This document shows positions 43,901 to 52,032 of a stretch of 64,000 nucleotides of DNA, piece by piece. This stretch comes from Valencia hispanica (taxonomy: Eukaryota; Chordata; Actinopteri; Cyprinodontiformes; Valenciidae). Made by a program: the position numbers and the translations under genes. The notes below the pieces were generated by a model. That model was not told where the DNA came from. It saw only the letters and a list, made by a program, of their open reading frames with translations, and did not search any database. The stretch is from contig OY747721.1 of NCBI GenBank assembly GCA_963556495.2, positions 7,259,649 to 7,323,648 of the forward strand, given 5' to 3'. Positions within the stretch are counted from its first letter, which is position 1, and each line of letters begins with the position of its first letter.

Positions 43901-44079
43901 TGACCTGTCAATTAAAATAAAAAGTTATCTTAGTAGTCACATAGAAAAGCTCCTGCAGTGATTTACCCTAAACTGTCTCTTCAGAGCTGACCCAGCTGAG
44001 CGGAGTGGCCGCCCTCTTGCGGTTTCCCATCGCCGATCTGTCAGACGCCGAGGAAGACAGCAGCTCAGACGAAGACTGA
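28911..44079 (+). CDS. pelo: Pelota, ribosome-rescue factor
   Basis: Pelota (Dom34) works with Hbs1-type GTPase and ABCE1 to split stalled ribosomes in the no-go/non-stop quality-control pathway in the cytoplasm. Thirteen coding exons: 28911-28951, 29296-29388, 32327-32477, 33040-33130, 33460-33623, 35610-35670, 35790-35951, 36034-36080, 36162-36235, 36321-36392, 40353-40427, 40590-40621, 43985-44079. All junctions are GT-AG with consistent phase; total 1158 nt, 385 aa, the same length as human PELO. The start is [18 protein letters not shown]. Landmarks are [20 protein letters not shown] (N-terminal Sm-like domain), [18 protein letters not shown] (eRF1-like domain 2), [11 protein letters not shown] and RYVRLVD, ending in an acidic Ser-rich tail (SSSDED). 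There is no GGQ, as expected. Mammalian PELO coding sequence is nearly intronless in memory, so this multi-exon form looks ancestral. Confidence 0.97.
29440..29700. repeat. Decayed DNA-element fragment in pelo intron 2
   Basis: Contains the common fish motifs AAGTATTCGCATTCAATACT CGAGTAGAAGTATAGG and TCAAGTTTTGTTTACTCAAG TAAAAGTA, then a poly(C)/poly(A) junction at about 29663-29688. No coding frame. Similar TTACTCA/AAGTTACTTA motifs lie at 25330-25430. Confidence 0.4.
30025..30600. other. pelo intron 2, mixed repeats
   Basis: CAGGTTGGGAACCACTGTTC at about 30024 resembles the end of a hAT-like MITE. A poly(C) run lies at about 30440-30450. No exon-like block is seen. Confidence 0.35.
30730..31240 (+). 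mobile_element. Decayed Tc1-like transposon
   Basis: Plus strand. It keeps the 'AATGTGGTGGTAGTGTGATG GTCTGGGGGCTGCTTTG' block ([10 protein letters not shown]) and AAGTCTGGACTTAAATCCAA (SPDLNP region), typical of the Tc1 transposase C-terminal half. Many frameshifts; terminal repeats not found. Confidence 0.65.
32640..32945 (+). mobile_element. Decayed Tc1-like remnant in pelo intron 3
   Basis: TCCCTGTGGTTCAACAGCAG, GGTGGAGAGAGTGTGATGGC CTGGGCGTGCATGGC and GGAAGGACAATGACCCAGAA correspond to Tc1 blocks (GGSVMVWAC, NDPxH). It ends at a (TTAC)n microsatellite at about 32946-32995. Confidence 0.6.
32941..32996. repeat. (TTAC)n microsatellite
   Basis: About 12 near-perfect ACTT/TTAC units. Confidence 0.9.
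34405..35028. mobile_element. Outer MITE with GCTGCACAAT ends
   Basis: The left end (AGAGCTGCACAATGAAGTGC) is matched in inverse by the right end (ATATTGTGCAGCCCTGAC). The interior at 34713-34974 is a second, inverted MITE, giving a nest. Confidence 0.55.
34713..34974. mobile_element. TATCG-rich MITE, inverted copy
   Basis: Opens AGGGATGTAAGAAAATATCG and closes with GATTCTTGCCAATACACATC CC, the reverse complement of the start of the 20488-20795 copy. It has CGATATATCG-type motifs internally. Confidence 0.65.
35096..35430 (-). mobile_element. LINE 'X' 3' end, minus
   Basis: AAGGCAATTTTATTTGTATA GCACACTTTCAACAACAAGG is the reverse of the LINE 3' tail also at 38943-39078 and 60130-60300. Beyond it, the segment AACTCAGTGTTTCAGCAGCT TTGCAG matches the coding part at about 60365-60390. 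Sits in pelo intron 5. Confidence 0.7.
36417..38381. mobile_element. DNA element with CAGGGTTCCCA ends
   Basis: The left CAGGGTTCCCATGCGTCCTG GAAAACCTGGAAAATGA and right TGGAAAATCATTTCAAG... GTGGGAACCCTG are terminal inverted repeats of a fish DNA-element family. It spans about 1.97 kb and begins 25 bp after the pelo exon 10 donor. It contains the long-armed element below. No target-site duplication was found at the ends as read. Confidence 0.6.
36945..37803. mobile_element. Foldback-like element with ~210-bp arms
   Basis: The arms 36945-37157 and 37594-37803 are inverted copies. Left CCTCTGGCATCTACAAACTG TTTACTTCATAAAAT ... GGGACTAGTTTG ... GAGAAAGGAGTGATAC pairs with the reversed right CCTCTGGCATCTACAAAAAC TGTTTACTTCATAAAAT ... 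GAGTGACAC. The loop is about 435 bp and non-coding. The class is unassigned. Confidence 0.75.
38494..38830. repeat. (TTCC)n / (TTAC)n microsatellite complex
   Basis: About 38 uninterrupted TTCC units (38494-38645), then mixed TTAC, TTCC and CTCTATTT blocks, then about 11 TTCC units (38787-38830). It lies inside pelo intron 10. An apparent Pro-Ser-Phe-Leu open frame here is only the tetranucleotide read in phase. Confidence 0.95.
38943..39078 (-). repeat. LINE 'X' 3' tail, minus
   Basis: ACAATTTTATTTGTATAGCA CACTTTCAACAACAAGGTAA. Homologous to 35096, 60130 and, in opposite orientation, to 40140-40240. Confidence 0.7.
39080..40135 (+). mobile_element. LINE RT C-terminus plus 3' UTR
   Basis: 39165-39557 encodes the polymerase C-terminus: [34 protein letters not shown] and RIDFKVLL, with a frameshift before a [14 protein letters not shown] motif in another frame. 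The GC-rich 3' UTR (39700-40090) ends with TTTATAAATAAAGTTTGATT. A second copy of this UTR is at 19580-19960. It starts at a perfect 17-bp palindrome (39104-39146). 5'-truncated and inactive. Confidence 0.75.
40140..40245 (+). repeat. LINE 'X' 3' tail, plus
   Basis: CATGTAAAGCACCTTGAATC ACCTTGTTGTTGAAAATGTG ... ATAAAATTACCTTGCC. The reverse complement of the 38943 tail, so opposed tails bracket the 39080-40135 LINE. Confidence 0.7.
40645..41160. mobile_element. MITE 24 bp downstream of pelo exon 12 donor
   Basis: The left end AAGGCTACGTTCACACTGCA G and the right end CTGCAGTGTGGATGTAGCCT T are inverted repeats of about 20 bp. The interior is about 515 bp with no transposase frame. The ends resemble fish hAT/Harbinger-type MITEs; no target-site duplication could be fixed. 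Confidence 0.7.
41324..42433 (+). mobile_element. Tc1-like transposon with broken transposase
   Basis: The left end TACAGTGGCTTGCAAAAGTA TTCGG and ACATTTTGTCACATTACAGC form a Tc1 terminus. Transposase from 41694: [20 protein letters not shown], the paired-type helix-turn-helix ([18 protein letters not shown]), a GRPPKLT linker, then VLWSDETK (first catalytic Asp). After about 42165 a small deletion shifts frame; the remainder reads on as [20 protein letters not shown] and FTFQQDNDA. The right end was not found, so the copy is 3'-truncated and inactive. Confidence 0.85.
42440..42690 (+). mobile_element. Second Tc1-like remnant
   Basis: CCGTCTCAGCCCCCAGACCT GATACCTTTAGAAAACCTC is the degraded 'PSQxPDLxPLENL' block of another Tc1-type transposase, abutting the truncated copy above. 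Confidence 0.55.
42697..42960. repeat. hAT-like MITE
   Basis: CAGGGGTCTTCAACTCCAGT CCTCAAGAGCTGCTG ... CTGCAGAGGCCTGG. Same family as 17058-17230. Confidence 0.6.
43383..43500. repeat. Dispersed 'CCATCCATTTTCCATACCCG' repeat
   Basis: CCATCCATTTTCCATACCCG, GGGTTGCGGGGCGGCTGGTG CC, CACCCTGGACAGGTCGCCAG TCC. A very common fish dispersed repeat. An inverted relative is at 52905-53000 (CAGCCCCCCTGCAACCCTGC ... ATGGATGGA). Confidence 0.65.
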
Positions 44080-44441
44080 TCCTCCTCGCCGGACCGGAGT
44101 CTCAGCCGTCTGCTGTTCCAGATCACACACATCTGCAGAGACTCTGCTTGTTAAAAGAAGTTTCCCACTTCTGTGAAATCGAAGCAACACACATGCTTTT
44201 CTCTGAATGGCTATAATTTTTACATAACCGAATGCATTTTGGAGTGGGTTTAATCTGAAGCGGTCATGAGGACCTGCAGGGTTAACGATAGCTAAAAAGA
44301 AATTCATCCAGTTGTTGCCAGATCCAACTTAACCTCTGAGATTTTTCCTTTCCCCCCCCAGAGTGTATATATAACAAATTTTTCTTTGAGATTAAACCAG
44401 AGAATCATGTTAAGACTCATTTCACTTCCTATCATGCATGA

Positions 44442-44447
44442 AATAAA
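44442..44447 (+). terminator. pelo poly(A) signal
   Basis: AATAAA 363 nt after the pelo stop codon. Expected cleavage is about 44457-44477. Confidence 0.6.
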
Positions 44448-44477
44448 CACATCAGCACAAGATATAAAAATATATAT

Positions 44478-44483
44478 TTTATT
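44478..44483 (-). terminator. paqr4 poly(A) signal
   Basis: AATAAA on the minus strand, about 237 nt after the paqr4 stop. Expected cleavage is about 44448-44468, overlapping the pelo 3' end. Confidence 0.55.
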
Positions 44484-44719
44484 GTGCATTGCAAGTTTGC
44501 AGACTCTTGTTCTTATGGGTCATAACCCAGAAACTACTGCAAATCAGTAAACTATGAATCAAGTTTGCTCAGGATTTTAATCTGATACAGCGATATCAGA
44601 GTTCAGTAACAGTGCTGTTGGTTCCTCTTATTCTTCTCTGGCATTATGAACTTCTGCTGAAAAGAGTTTGAGCAGCTAGGACTAAAGTGCATTTTGTAAA
44701 CGCCGTGTGAAGGCCTGCA

Positions 44720-47700
44720 TCACTCAGCGGGACACTGGAAGGTCTTAATCCAGGCTAAATCCTCCATGGTGCCCCAGTGCAGGTAGATAATCGAGCAGAT
44801 CACCAGGACGTGCATGATCTGGTGGCTGTTGCCCCAGTTGTCGAAAAGGCCAGGGCTGAAGCGCTCGGGGATCTGGATGACGTTGACCAGACCCCCCAGA
44901 ACGGCCAGAGTGTCCATGATGACGAAGAGGCGCAGGGACTCGGGGCTGCCCACCCCGCTCCCGTAAACCCGGAACAGGAAGAGGCTGAAGCGGAACAAGG
45001 CCTGCCAGACGAAAGCCCGCAGACGCAGGAAGTTTGTGTGGGCCGTGGTGGCGCAGTAGATCCCGTAGGCCGACAGGAGGATGTAGGTCAGCAAGGCAGC
45101 CAGTTGGACCGTGGGGTAGCAGAGGAGGGTGATGTAGATGATGGGAAGAGCTCCTGGAGGGGGAGAGAACAAGGCTTTGAAATCTCATGGGAGCCCTTCA
45201 TGCAACTGCTTAACTGAAGTAGAAAAAAAAGATATATGCAAAGTTTCCTCCAATTAAACAGCTTTACTGCCTTGGGAAAGTATTCACACCCTAGAACTTT
45301 TTACATAAAAAACAAACAACTAGTTTTAATTGGGCTTTTGTTTGTTAGACAAAAAGTCAAGTGGAGGACAAATGAAACATGTATGGGGTGCTTTCTTTAA
45401 GGTTACACAGTCAAATAATAATTTAGGTTATTTATTTAGCCTGTCAAAGAAAAAAATAGGGGTTAATTTTTCCAAGTTTTATTTGTGTCCATGTTTATTC
45501 ATTTATAAATGTCAATCTCAAACTAAATATTTAGTTTGAAGCTAAATATTAGGCTAGCAAGCTAAGCTAAATATATAGCTTCAATGTAAATATTGATTCT
45601 CATTCTAGAATTGCGCTGCTCTGGGTGGCTGCATGTTGGAGTGGCTCTGTTGGCTAAGTTTTGTTTTTTTGTACATTGGTTCCTCTTTTTTCTTAAAGAA
45701 GATTGCTTTTTTTTTTTACCTGTATACTTTCTAGTTTTTGGTGCTGTGAAGCTGGAAGAATTTTTGCTGTAAATGTTTCCCTTTTTGACAATTTGTTATG
45801 ATGCGTAACCATGACAACAATGTGGTTTACAGCCGGGAGCAGCTGATTAACATCGCAAAAGCTGAAATAATACCTCAACTGAAGCCACAAATGCCTGATG
45901 AGTTGATAAGGAGGAGACGTGGATGCAGAGCAGGAGCGAAAAGGAGACAGAGAAAGAGGAAGTTCAAGCCATCTCTTCCATCGATCATAATGGGCAACGT
46001 AAGATCACTGGCTAACAAGATGGATGAACTCCAAGCCCTTACAAGGACTCAGCCAGAGTACCGTGAATGCAGTGTTATGTGTTTTACTGAGACGTGGCTG
46101 CTGGATCATATCCCCGACTCCGACTCCAACGTCTCTCTGCCAGGCTTCCTGACTGTACGAGCAGACAGAGATCTGAAGACGAGCAGAAAAAGGAAAGGTG
46201 GTGGAGTAGCAGTGCTTGTAAACAACAGATGGTGTCATCCAGGACATGTTACTGTGAAGTGTCGTCTCTGAAGCCCAGATGTCAAACTCTTGGCAGTGAG
46301 TTTTCGTCCATATTATTTACCAAGAGAGTTCACCAGTGTAATTTTGGCAGTTGTTTACATTCCACCTTCAGCCGTTGCCGACAATGCATGTGATGTCATC
46401 AGTTCCATTGTTGCTAAGCTACAGACACAGCACCCCCAATGCATTTGTGGCAATATCTGGTTATTTTAATCATGCCTCGCTCTCTACTACACTTTCAGCA
46501 TTTCAACAGTTTGTCAGCTGCTCCACAAGAGAAAACAGGACATTGGATTTGTTTTATGCAAATGTAAAGGATTCATACATGTCCAAACCAAGACCTCCTC
46601 TGGGACAATCAGATCACAATCTTGTTTTTCTCTGTTCAGAATATAAACCACTTGTTCAGAGGCAACCTGTGACAAAATGAACTGTGAGAAAATGGTCACA
46701 GGAAGCTGAAGAAGCCCTGCAGGGTTGTTTTGCAACCACAGACTGGATGACTCTTTGCCAAGCACATGGAGAGGACATCAATGTCATGACTGAGTGTGTG
46801 ACTGACTATATAAACTTCTGTGTGGACATCATCCCCACCAGAACAGTGAGATGCTTCCCTAATAACAAACCCTGGATCACCAGTGACCTGAAGGAACTGC
46901 TAAACAAGAAAAAAAGAGCCTTCAGGGAGGCAGACAGGGAATTACTGAGGAGTATACAGAAGGAACTTAAGGTCAAGATCAGAGACAGCAAGGAGGCATA
47001 CAGGAAGAAGCTGGAGAACAAACTACAGAGGAACAATATCTGAGATGTCTGGTCAGGAATGAGAAAGATCACAGGTTTTAAGGACAGGAAGGATTGGATA
47101 GATGGAAGTCTGGACAGAGCCAATGAACTGAACACATTCTTCAACAGGTTCAGTTCAGGAACTAGCTCAGCATCCCCCTCTCCTGTTCCCAGCCAAACAG
47201 ACATCCCACTCTCCTCTGATCAACAGCTTTCCTGTTACACCTCGGATGTTTTATCCTTCACCTCAGCCATGGACTCTTCTAATTCCACAAGTTTGACTTC
47301 AACCAAGTCAGGAAATGCTGCTACCCCCTTTGCCTCCCCCTCCCACTTGTCTGTCTCCAAAAGTCAGGTGAAGAGGCAGCTGGAGAAACTGAACCGGAAC
47401 AAGGCTGCAGTTTGCATATCGCTGTGGAGTTGGAGTTGAAGATGCCATCATCCACCCCACTGTCATCTGGACAAAGCAGGCAGCACTGTGAGGATCATGT
47501 TCTTTGATTTCTCTAGTACATTTGACACAATTCAGCCTGATTTGCTTAGTCAGAAACTCCTGAAGACACAAGTGGAGCCCTCAACAATCGCCTGGATCAA
47601 TGACTACCTGACCAACAGACCACAATTTGTGAGACTGAAGAATTGTGTGTCAAACCAGGTGGTCAGCAGCACAGGAGCACCACAAGGGACAGTACTCTCA

Positions 47701-50700
47701 CAATTCTTTTTTACTCTATACACCTCAGACTTCCAGTATAAATCAGAGACCTGTCATCTGCAGAAATACTCAGATGACTCTGCAATTGTCGGGTGTATCA
47801 GAGATGGGCAAGAAGCTGAATACAGAGAGCTGGTGGACCGCTTTGTGACATGGTGTGGAAACAATCGTCTCACCTTGAATGTGAACAAAACAAAGGAGAT
47901 GATTGTAGATTTCAGAAGAAACAGGGATAAGTCAAACACTGTTTCCATCATGGGAGAAGAAGTGGAGGTGGTTGAGGGATATAAATACCTTGGAGTTCAC
48001 CTTGACAACAGACTGGACTGGAGGCGCAACAGTGAAACCGTCTACAAGAAGGGACAGAGCAGACTGTACTTCTTGAGGAAGCTTAGGTCCTTCAAGGTTT
48101 GCAGCAAGATGCTGCAGATCTTCTACAAGTCTGTTGTGGAGAGTGTAATCTCTACAGCTGTCATCTGTTGGGGTAGCAGCATTAGAAACAGGGACTTAAA
48201 TAGGCTAAACAACCTGATAAAGAAGGCTGGTTCTGTTCTTGGGACAACTGTGGAACATCTGGAGATGATAATGCATAGAAGGATTCTTCATAAAATCAAA
48301 AACATTATGGACAACCCTGAGCATCCTCTTCATGAGACAGTCATACAACAACAGAGCGTCTTCAGTCGGAGGCTTCTTCAGTTTCGCTGCAATACAGACC
48401 GCTACAGGAAATCCTTCCTGCCCACAGCCATCATCATCTATAACAACTCCTTAAAGAATTAATTATATGAGCTATACCAACACTTAATTTCCCTCTGGGA
48501 TCAATAAAGTATTTTTGAATTGAACTGAATTTAACTCTATGCTAAATATGTATCTAATGTGCAAATTCACTGGCCGAGAAATGTAAGTGGACTATCAAAA
48601 TAAAAGCTGGGTTCCTCAAACGGCGATTGTTGCCGGCCCAGTCACTGTTGCTATAAATCCATCTGTGTTCCAGATAAAACGGCTCATCCTACGTTTTAAG
48701 TTAAAATGTTTGACATGTCGGGACAAAAATTAACAGTTGACATTCAGTCTCGGCAGCAGTTTTTATGGTGGTTCGCAAGACCGAGCTTTTATTTTGGTAG
48801 TCCATTCTGTTTATTGTCAAGTCCATTTGCATATCAGCTAAATATTTAGCTCTGAGCTAGATGTTTAGTAAGAAGCTAAAATTTTATCTCCAAACTGAAT
48901 ACGTAAGTTAGCAAGATAAATATTTAGTTTGAAGTTCAATATTTAGTTGACCAGCTAAATATTTAGTTTGTAGCTAAATACTTAATTTGTAAATCAAATA
49001 TTTAGCTGAAATATTTAGTTTGAAACTGACATTTACAAATTAAAAATTGAACCCCCTATTTATCTTATGACAGGCTAAATAACCCAAATCATTGCTGTTA
49101 ACTTTAGACTGTGTAACTTTACAAATGGCACCCTATAGGTTTGCAACCATTTTTAACATAAAAACCTAAAATGAGTGAGGTACATCTTTAATTACCCCCC
49201 TTTACTCTGATACCCCTAAATAAATTCCTAAAAGCCAACCGAGAAGGGGAGTTCCCCTTTGTTTAATGTAATCTGAGTATAAATCCAGTTGTTCTGGACG
49301 TTTGGAAAACGGAGAACAAACAGCATCATGAAGACCAAGGAACACAGCAGACAGGTCAGGGAGAACGACCTAGACATGGCTGCCGATCTCCAACTTGGGA
49401 GGAGCTACAGAAACTCAGCTTAGGTAGAAGAATCTGTTTTGCCATGACTACTTTTAGTCATTTACCTCAGACATTTGGTTCTTTTGGGGTAAAGTGGCTA
49501 GAAGAATGCTTTTGTTGGAAAGGAAAACCATAAGACTTCCAGTTGGAAGTTTGCACAAACTATCCAGGTGGAGAACCTGTTGGAGGCTACAGAAGACAAG
49601 AGACTGGGGTGGAGGTTTACCTTCCGGCAGGACGATGTCAAACATGTGTCCAGAGCTACTGTTGAAAGGTTTAAATCAACAATATTTTCTGTTGTTTGAA
49701 TGGTCCAGTCAAAGACCGGAGCTAAGTCCAATTGAGAATCTGTGACAAGACTTGAAAATTGAGCGTGAATAATGATGTCGGTGCCTAAAAGCTGATGGAG
49801 ACGGAACAAGAATCTTGGAGCTGTAATCTGCAGCCAAAGCTGGCAGAGCATGAAGGTGCAGCTTTCTGCAGAGAGTCAGTATGGCACTTATGCCACATAT
49901 TGCACAGGAAGTGACATAAATCGTCAATGAATATAATTACTATGCTTGTCACCTGCTGACTGTTACAGTGTACTGAAATTTGAATTTAAATTCAGATTTT
50001 TCTTTTTAGAGGTCGAGAAGAAACCCTTTGATATCTAGAAATCCTAACTTTTTAGTGAACATTAACTATCCTTAATAGTGGCTAACACCGACTTCCCTTC
50101 AGGAACCTTACCCAGCGTGTTAACGAGGCAGACCCCGACCATGTCCAGGGAGAGCAGAGTGTTGTACACATGCTGACCTCCGATGTGGTTCATAAACAAA
50201 TGGTAGAGCACTGAGCCAATGGTGGGGCAGAGGCAGGCCAGATAGTGGGCTACACATATCCAAGTGCTGTCCACCTCCATCCAGGGAATACTGTAAGGCA
50301 GCAGTACCAAGAAAAGGAGGAGGGGAATACCTAGAGGGGTGAATAAAGGAACAAAGGGAGGTGAAAGTGTTCAAAAACTTAGAACCATTGACTTTTTAAT
50401 GGTGACATTTAATCAAAAGAGCTGCACAGAAACGTCCTCTGATGCAGCTAAAGACGGGAAATAAAGTTGTTCCTCTTGATCTTTCGTGAAAAACATTATG
50501 AATGGCAGCTGCTGGAGCACTTTAATGCTAATACGCTTCACTTCCTCTCTGTAAGAGTGTTAGCGTTAATGAACTTATAGCCAATGGAAATGGGACAATT
50601 AGAACCCCCCTCTAAATCTTTGCTGATTTTGTAATTGTAAAATATAAAAGCAACACAAAGTGGACTCAAACAGCTCGTGTTCTGTCCAAGTCTGTGGGTT

Positions 50701-51189
50701 CCTGAGGCTCAGCAGCAACGGTCACCTTTAAAGGCCCAGTTAACCATCAGATGTTTCCAACTCTGGGATTCCCAGGGCAGATTAGAGCTAATACCCCGTA
50801 TCCTCATTACACTTCCCTCAAGGATGAGAGTAACCTGCGTAAGTGAAAGTACAGACCATGTGCTGAGCTGAGATTTGCCCAAAAGTACATCCCAATTATT
50901 TAAACCACTTTTTTTCTTTAAATGCTTTGACATGCTGTTTAGAGCAGTTTCTGAATTAGATTCTTAAAAGATACACCAACAGGGAGTTTTTTCATTTTTT
51001 TTTTTTTCATTTGAGGAACCTACCATGAGTGTAGATGTTCCCCAGCTCGTTGTGCAAGTAGAAGAGGCTCCTGAGGCACTCCGGAGCTGTGGACACGGGC
51101 CGGTATCCCGTCAGGACGTACTTGTTGAACTGCAGGTGCGAAGGGGTCTTGGTGAAGTCCAAGAGCCGCGGTCCCTGGCGAAGCGGCAT
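44720..51189 (-). CDS. paqr4: Progestin and adipoQ receptor family member 4
   Basis: PAQR4, a seven-membrane-segment protein of the AdipoR/hemolysin-III superfamily, linked by the literature to Golgi ceramide metabolism and cell-cycle control. Three coding exons, minus strand: 51024-51189, 50112-50330, 44720-45153. Total 819 nt, 272 aa (human 273). The start is MPLRQGPRLLDFTKTPSHLQ, followed by QFNKYVLTGYRP and the YLHNELGNIYTHG block. Exon 2 has GSVLYHLFMNH (putative zinc-ligand His) and LSLDMVGVCLVNTLG. Exon 3 has the conserved NSHQIMHVL (second His pair) and ends CPAE. Both junctions split a Gly codon in phase 1. The first ATG is chosen because the alternative codon upstream is GTG and human PAQR4 begins at the same distance from GPRLLD. 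Nothing looks broken. Confidence 0.95.
45605..48525 (+). mobile_element. Nearly complete L2-like LINE with disabled frames
   Basis: Contains the 5' region, an endonuclease start (45987 MGNVRSLANKMDEL, CFTETWLLDH, GGGVAVLVNNRW) broken by a stop at about 46270 and continuing in another frame, a linker (46684-47043, WITSDLKELLNKKKRAFREA) and the RT (47488-48462, FFDFSSTFDTIQ, STGAPQGTVLS, YSDDSAIV). About 270 bp of RT are missing at about 47409, between two CTGCAG copies. The 3' tail is TTTCCCTCTGGGATCAATAA AG. It is the longest L2 here and about 97% similar to the 25.8 kb copy. Confidence 0.8.
48835..49020. repeat. CTAAATATTTAG palindromic minisatellite
   Basis: About eight to ten short degenerate units around CTAAATATTTAG with GTTTGAAG spacers (for example AGCTAAATATTTAGTTTG). 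Related units lie on the other side of the L2 at 45510-45590. The unit is self-complementary. Confidence 0.7.
49265..49975 (+). mobile_element. Decayed Tc1-like transposase
   Basis: Starts with an ATGAAGACCAAGGAACACAG CAGACAGGTCAGG block (MKTKEHSRQVR, as at 41694) followed by degenerate remains, including AAACCATAAGACTTCCAGTT GG and CCAGTCAAAGACCGGAGCTA AGTCCAATTGAGAATC (the SPDLNPIENL region). Many frameshifts. It may be the core of the element bounded by the inverted arms above. Confidence 0.65.
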
Positions 51190-51199
51190 CACGCCTCTG

Positions 51200-51560
51200 T
51201 GCAGCCAGTGCCCTATTCTACAAGTTCCTCTACGTTTACATCCTAACTGAGGCTACACTCAGGACGCTCAGACATGGTTGTGACACGAGCAGTCGAAATC
51301 ACCTCAGCGCTCTGAGACCCATCGTGGGACAGGTGCAGGTCCAAGCATGCAACCTGTTGAGCTGTCTAAGTGGCACGGTTTGAGCAGAGCCAATCAGCAG
51401 GTGGTTTTTATTCCTAATCTGGGGTAATCCCTGCGAGAGAACATGTGCACTGATGCAGCTTCTCCTTGTCATTGTTAATAACTCACGCTTTAACTTCACT
51501 AAAGTGCATTTAATACGTGGTGAAGGAAAACAGAACTGCAAAAAACATAATGTATTTATG
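51200..51560 (-). promoter_or_regulatory. paqr4 upstream / matrix-gene 3' flank
   Basis: Short interval between the paqr4 ATG (51189) and the putative 3' end of the upstream matrix gene (minus AATAAA at about 51570). It must hold the paqr4 promoter. No TATA box was recognised. Confidence 0.35.
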
Positions 51561-52032
51561 ATTGTACTTTATTTGTGTAAAGAAAAATGCAAAAACAAAT
51601 GGAAGGAGGTTGGGATTTCATTGTTTTAATCAAATACTGTACAATAAACCGATTACAACACTGAACTTTCCCACTTTCATAAATTAGACAGAATTTTTAA
51701 TACAATATTTAGAGGAAAAAAGAAAGATAACAGCTATGAATGACTATTCTCTGCAGCAACATTATGACCTGCTGGAAATATACAGAGTAAAACGGAAGTG
51801 AAGCTTAGAACGGTAAAAGATTTCCTCTGATTACAAACAAAGAGGAAAATAAAACAGACAACAAAAAAATCGATTCCAGGTCACTTCCTCTTTTAGCCAG
51901 TTCGTATCTCTTCCTACAACGATGGTGTGTGGTTTTATTTATCATTGCTCCTAAGCATTTCCATTAATTAGGCTGATAAATGGTAATACAAATGCTTAAT
52001 TACATCCTATAATTAAATTAAATTGGTTTTAA

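Larger units (their letters stand above)
45265..49150. mobile_element. DNA element with inverted arms, split by L2
   Basis: 45385-45545 and 48985-49140 are inverted copies: GTTACACAGTC...TTTAGGTTATTTATTTAGCC TGTCAAAG on the left, and reversed on the right GTTACACAGTC...TTTGGGTTATTTAGCCTGTC ATAAG. The left end carries a Tc1-like terminus (TTGGGAAAGTATTCACACCC, about 45273). The L2 copy (45605-48525) lies inside. The interior right side is rich in CTAAATATTTAG palindromes. Confidence 0.65.

Noticed and set aside
44745..45217. Two ~147-aa open frames opposite or overlapping the last paqr4 exon
   Set aside because: They are shadow frames of a GC-rich real exon; the frame that continues the PAQR family sequence is the third one.
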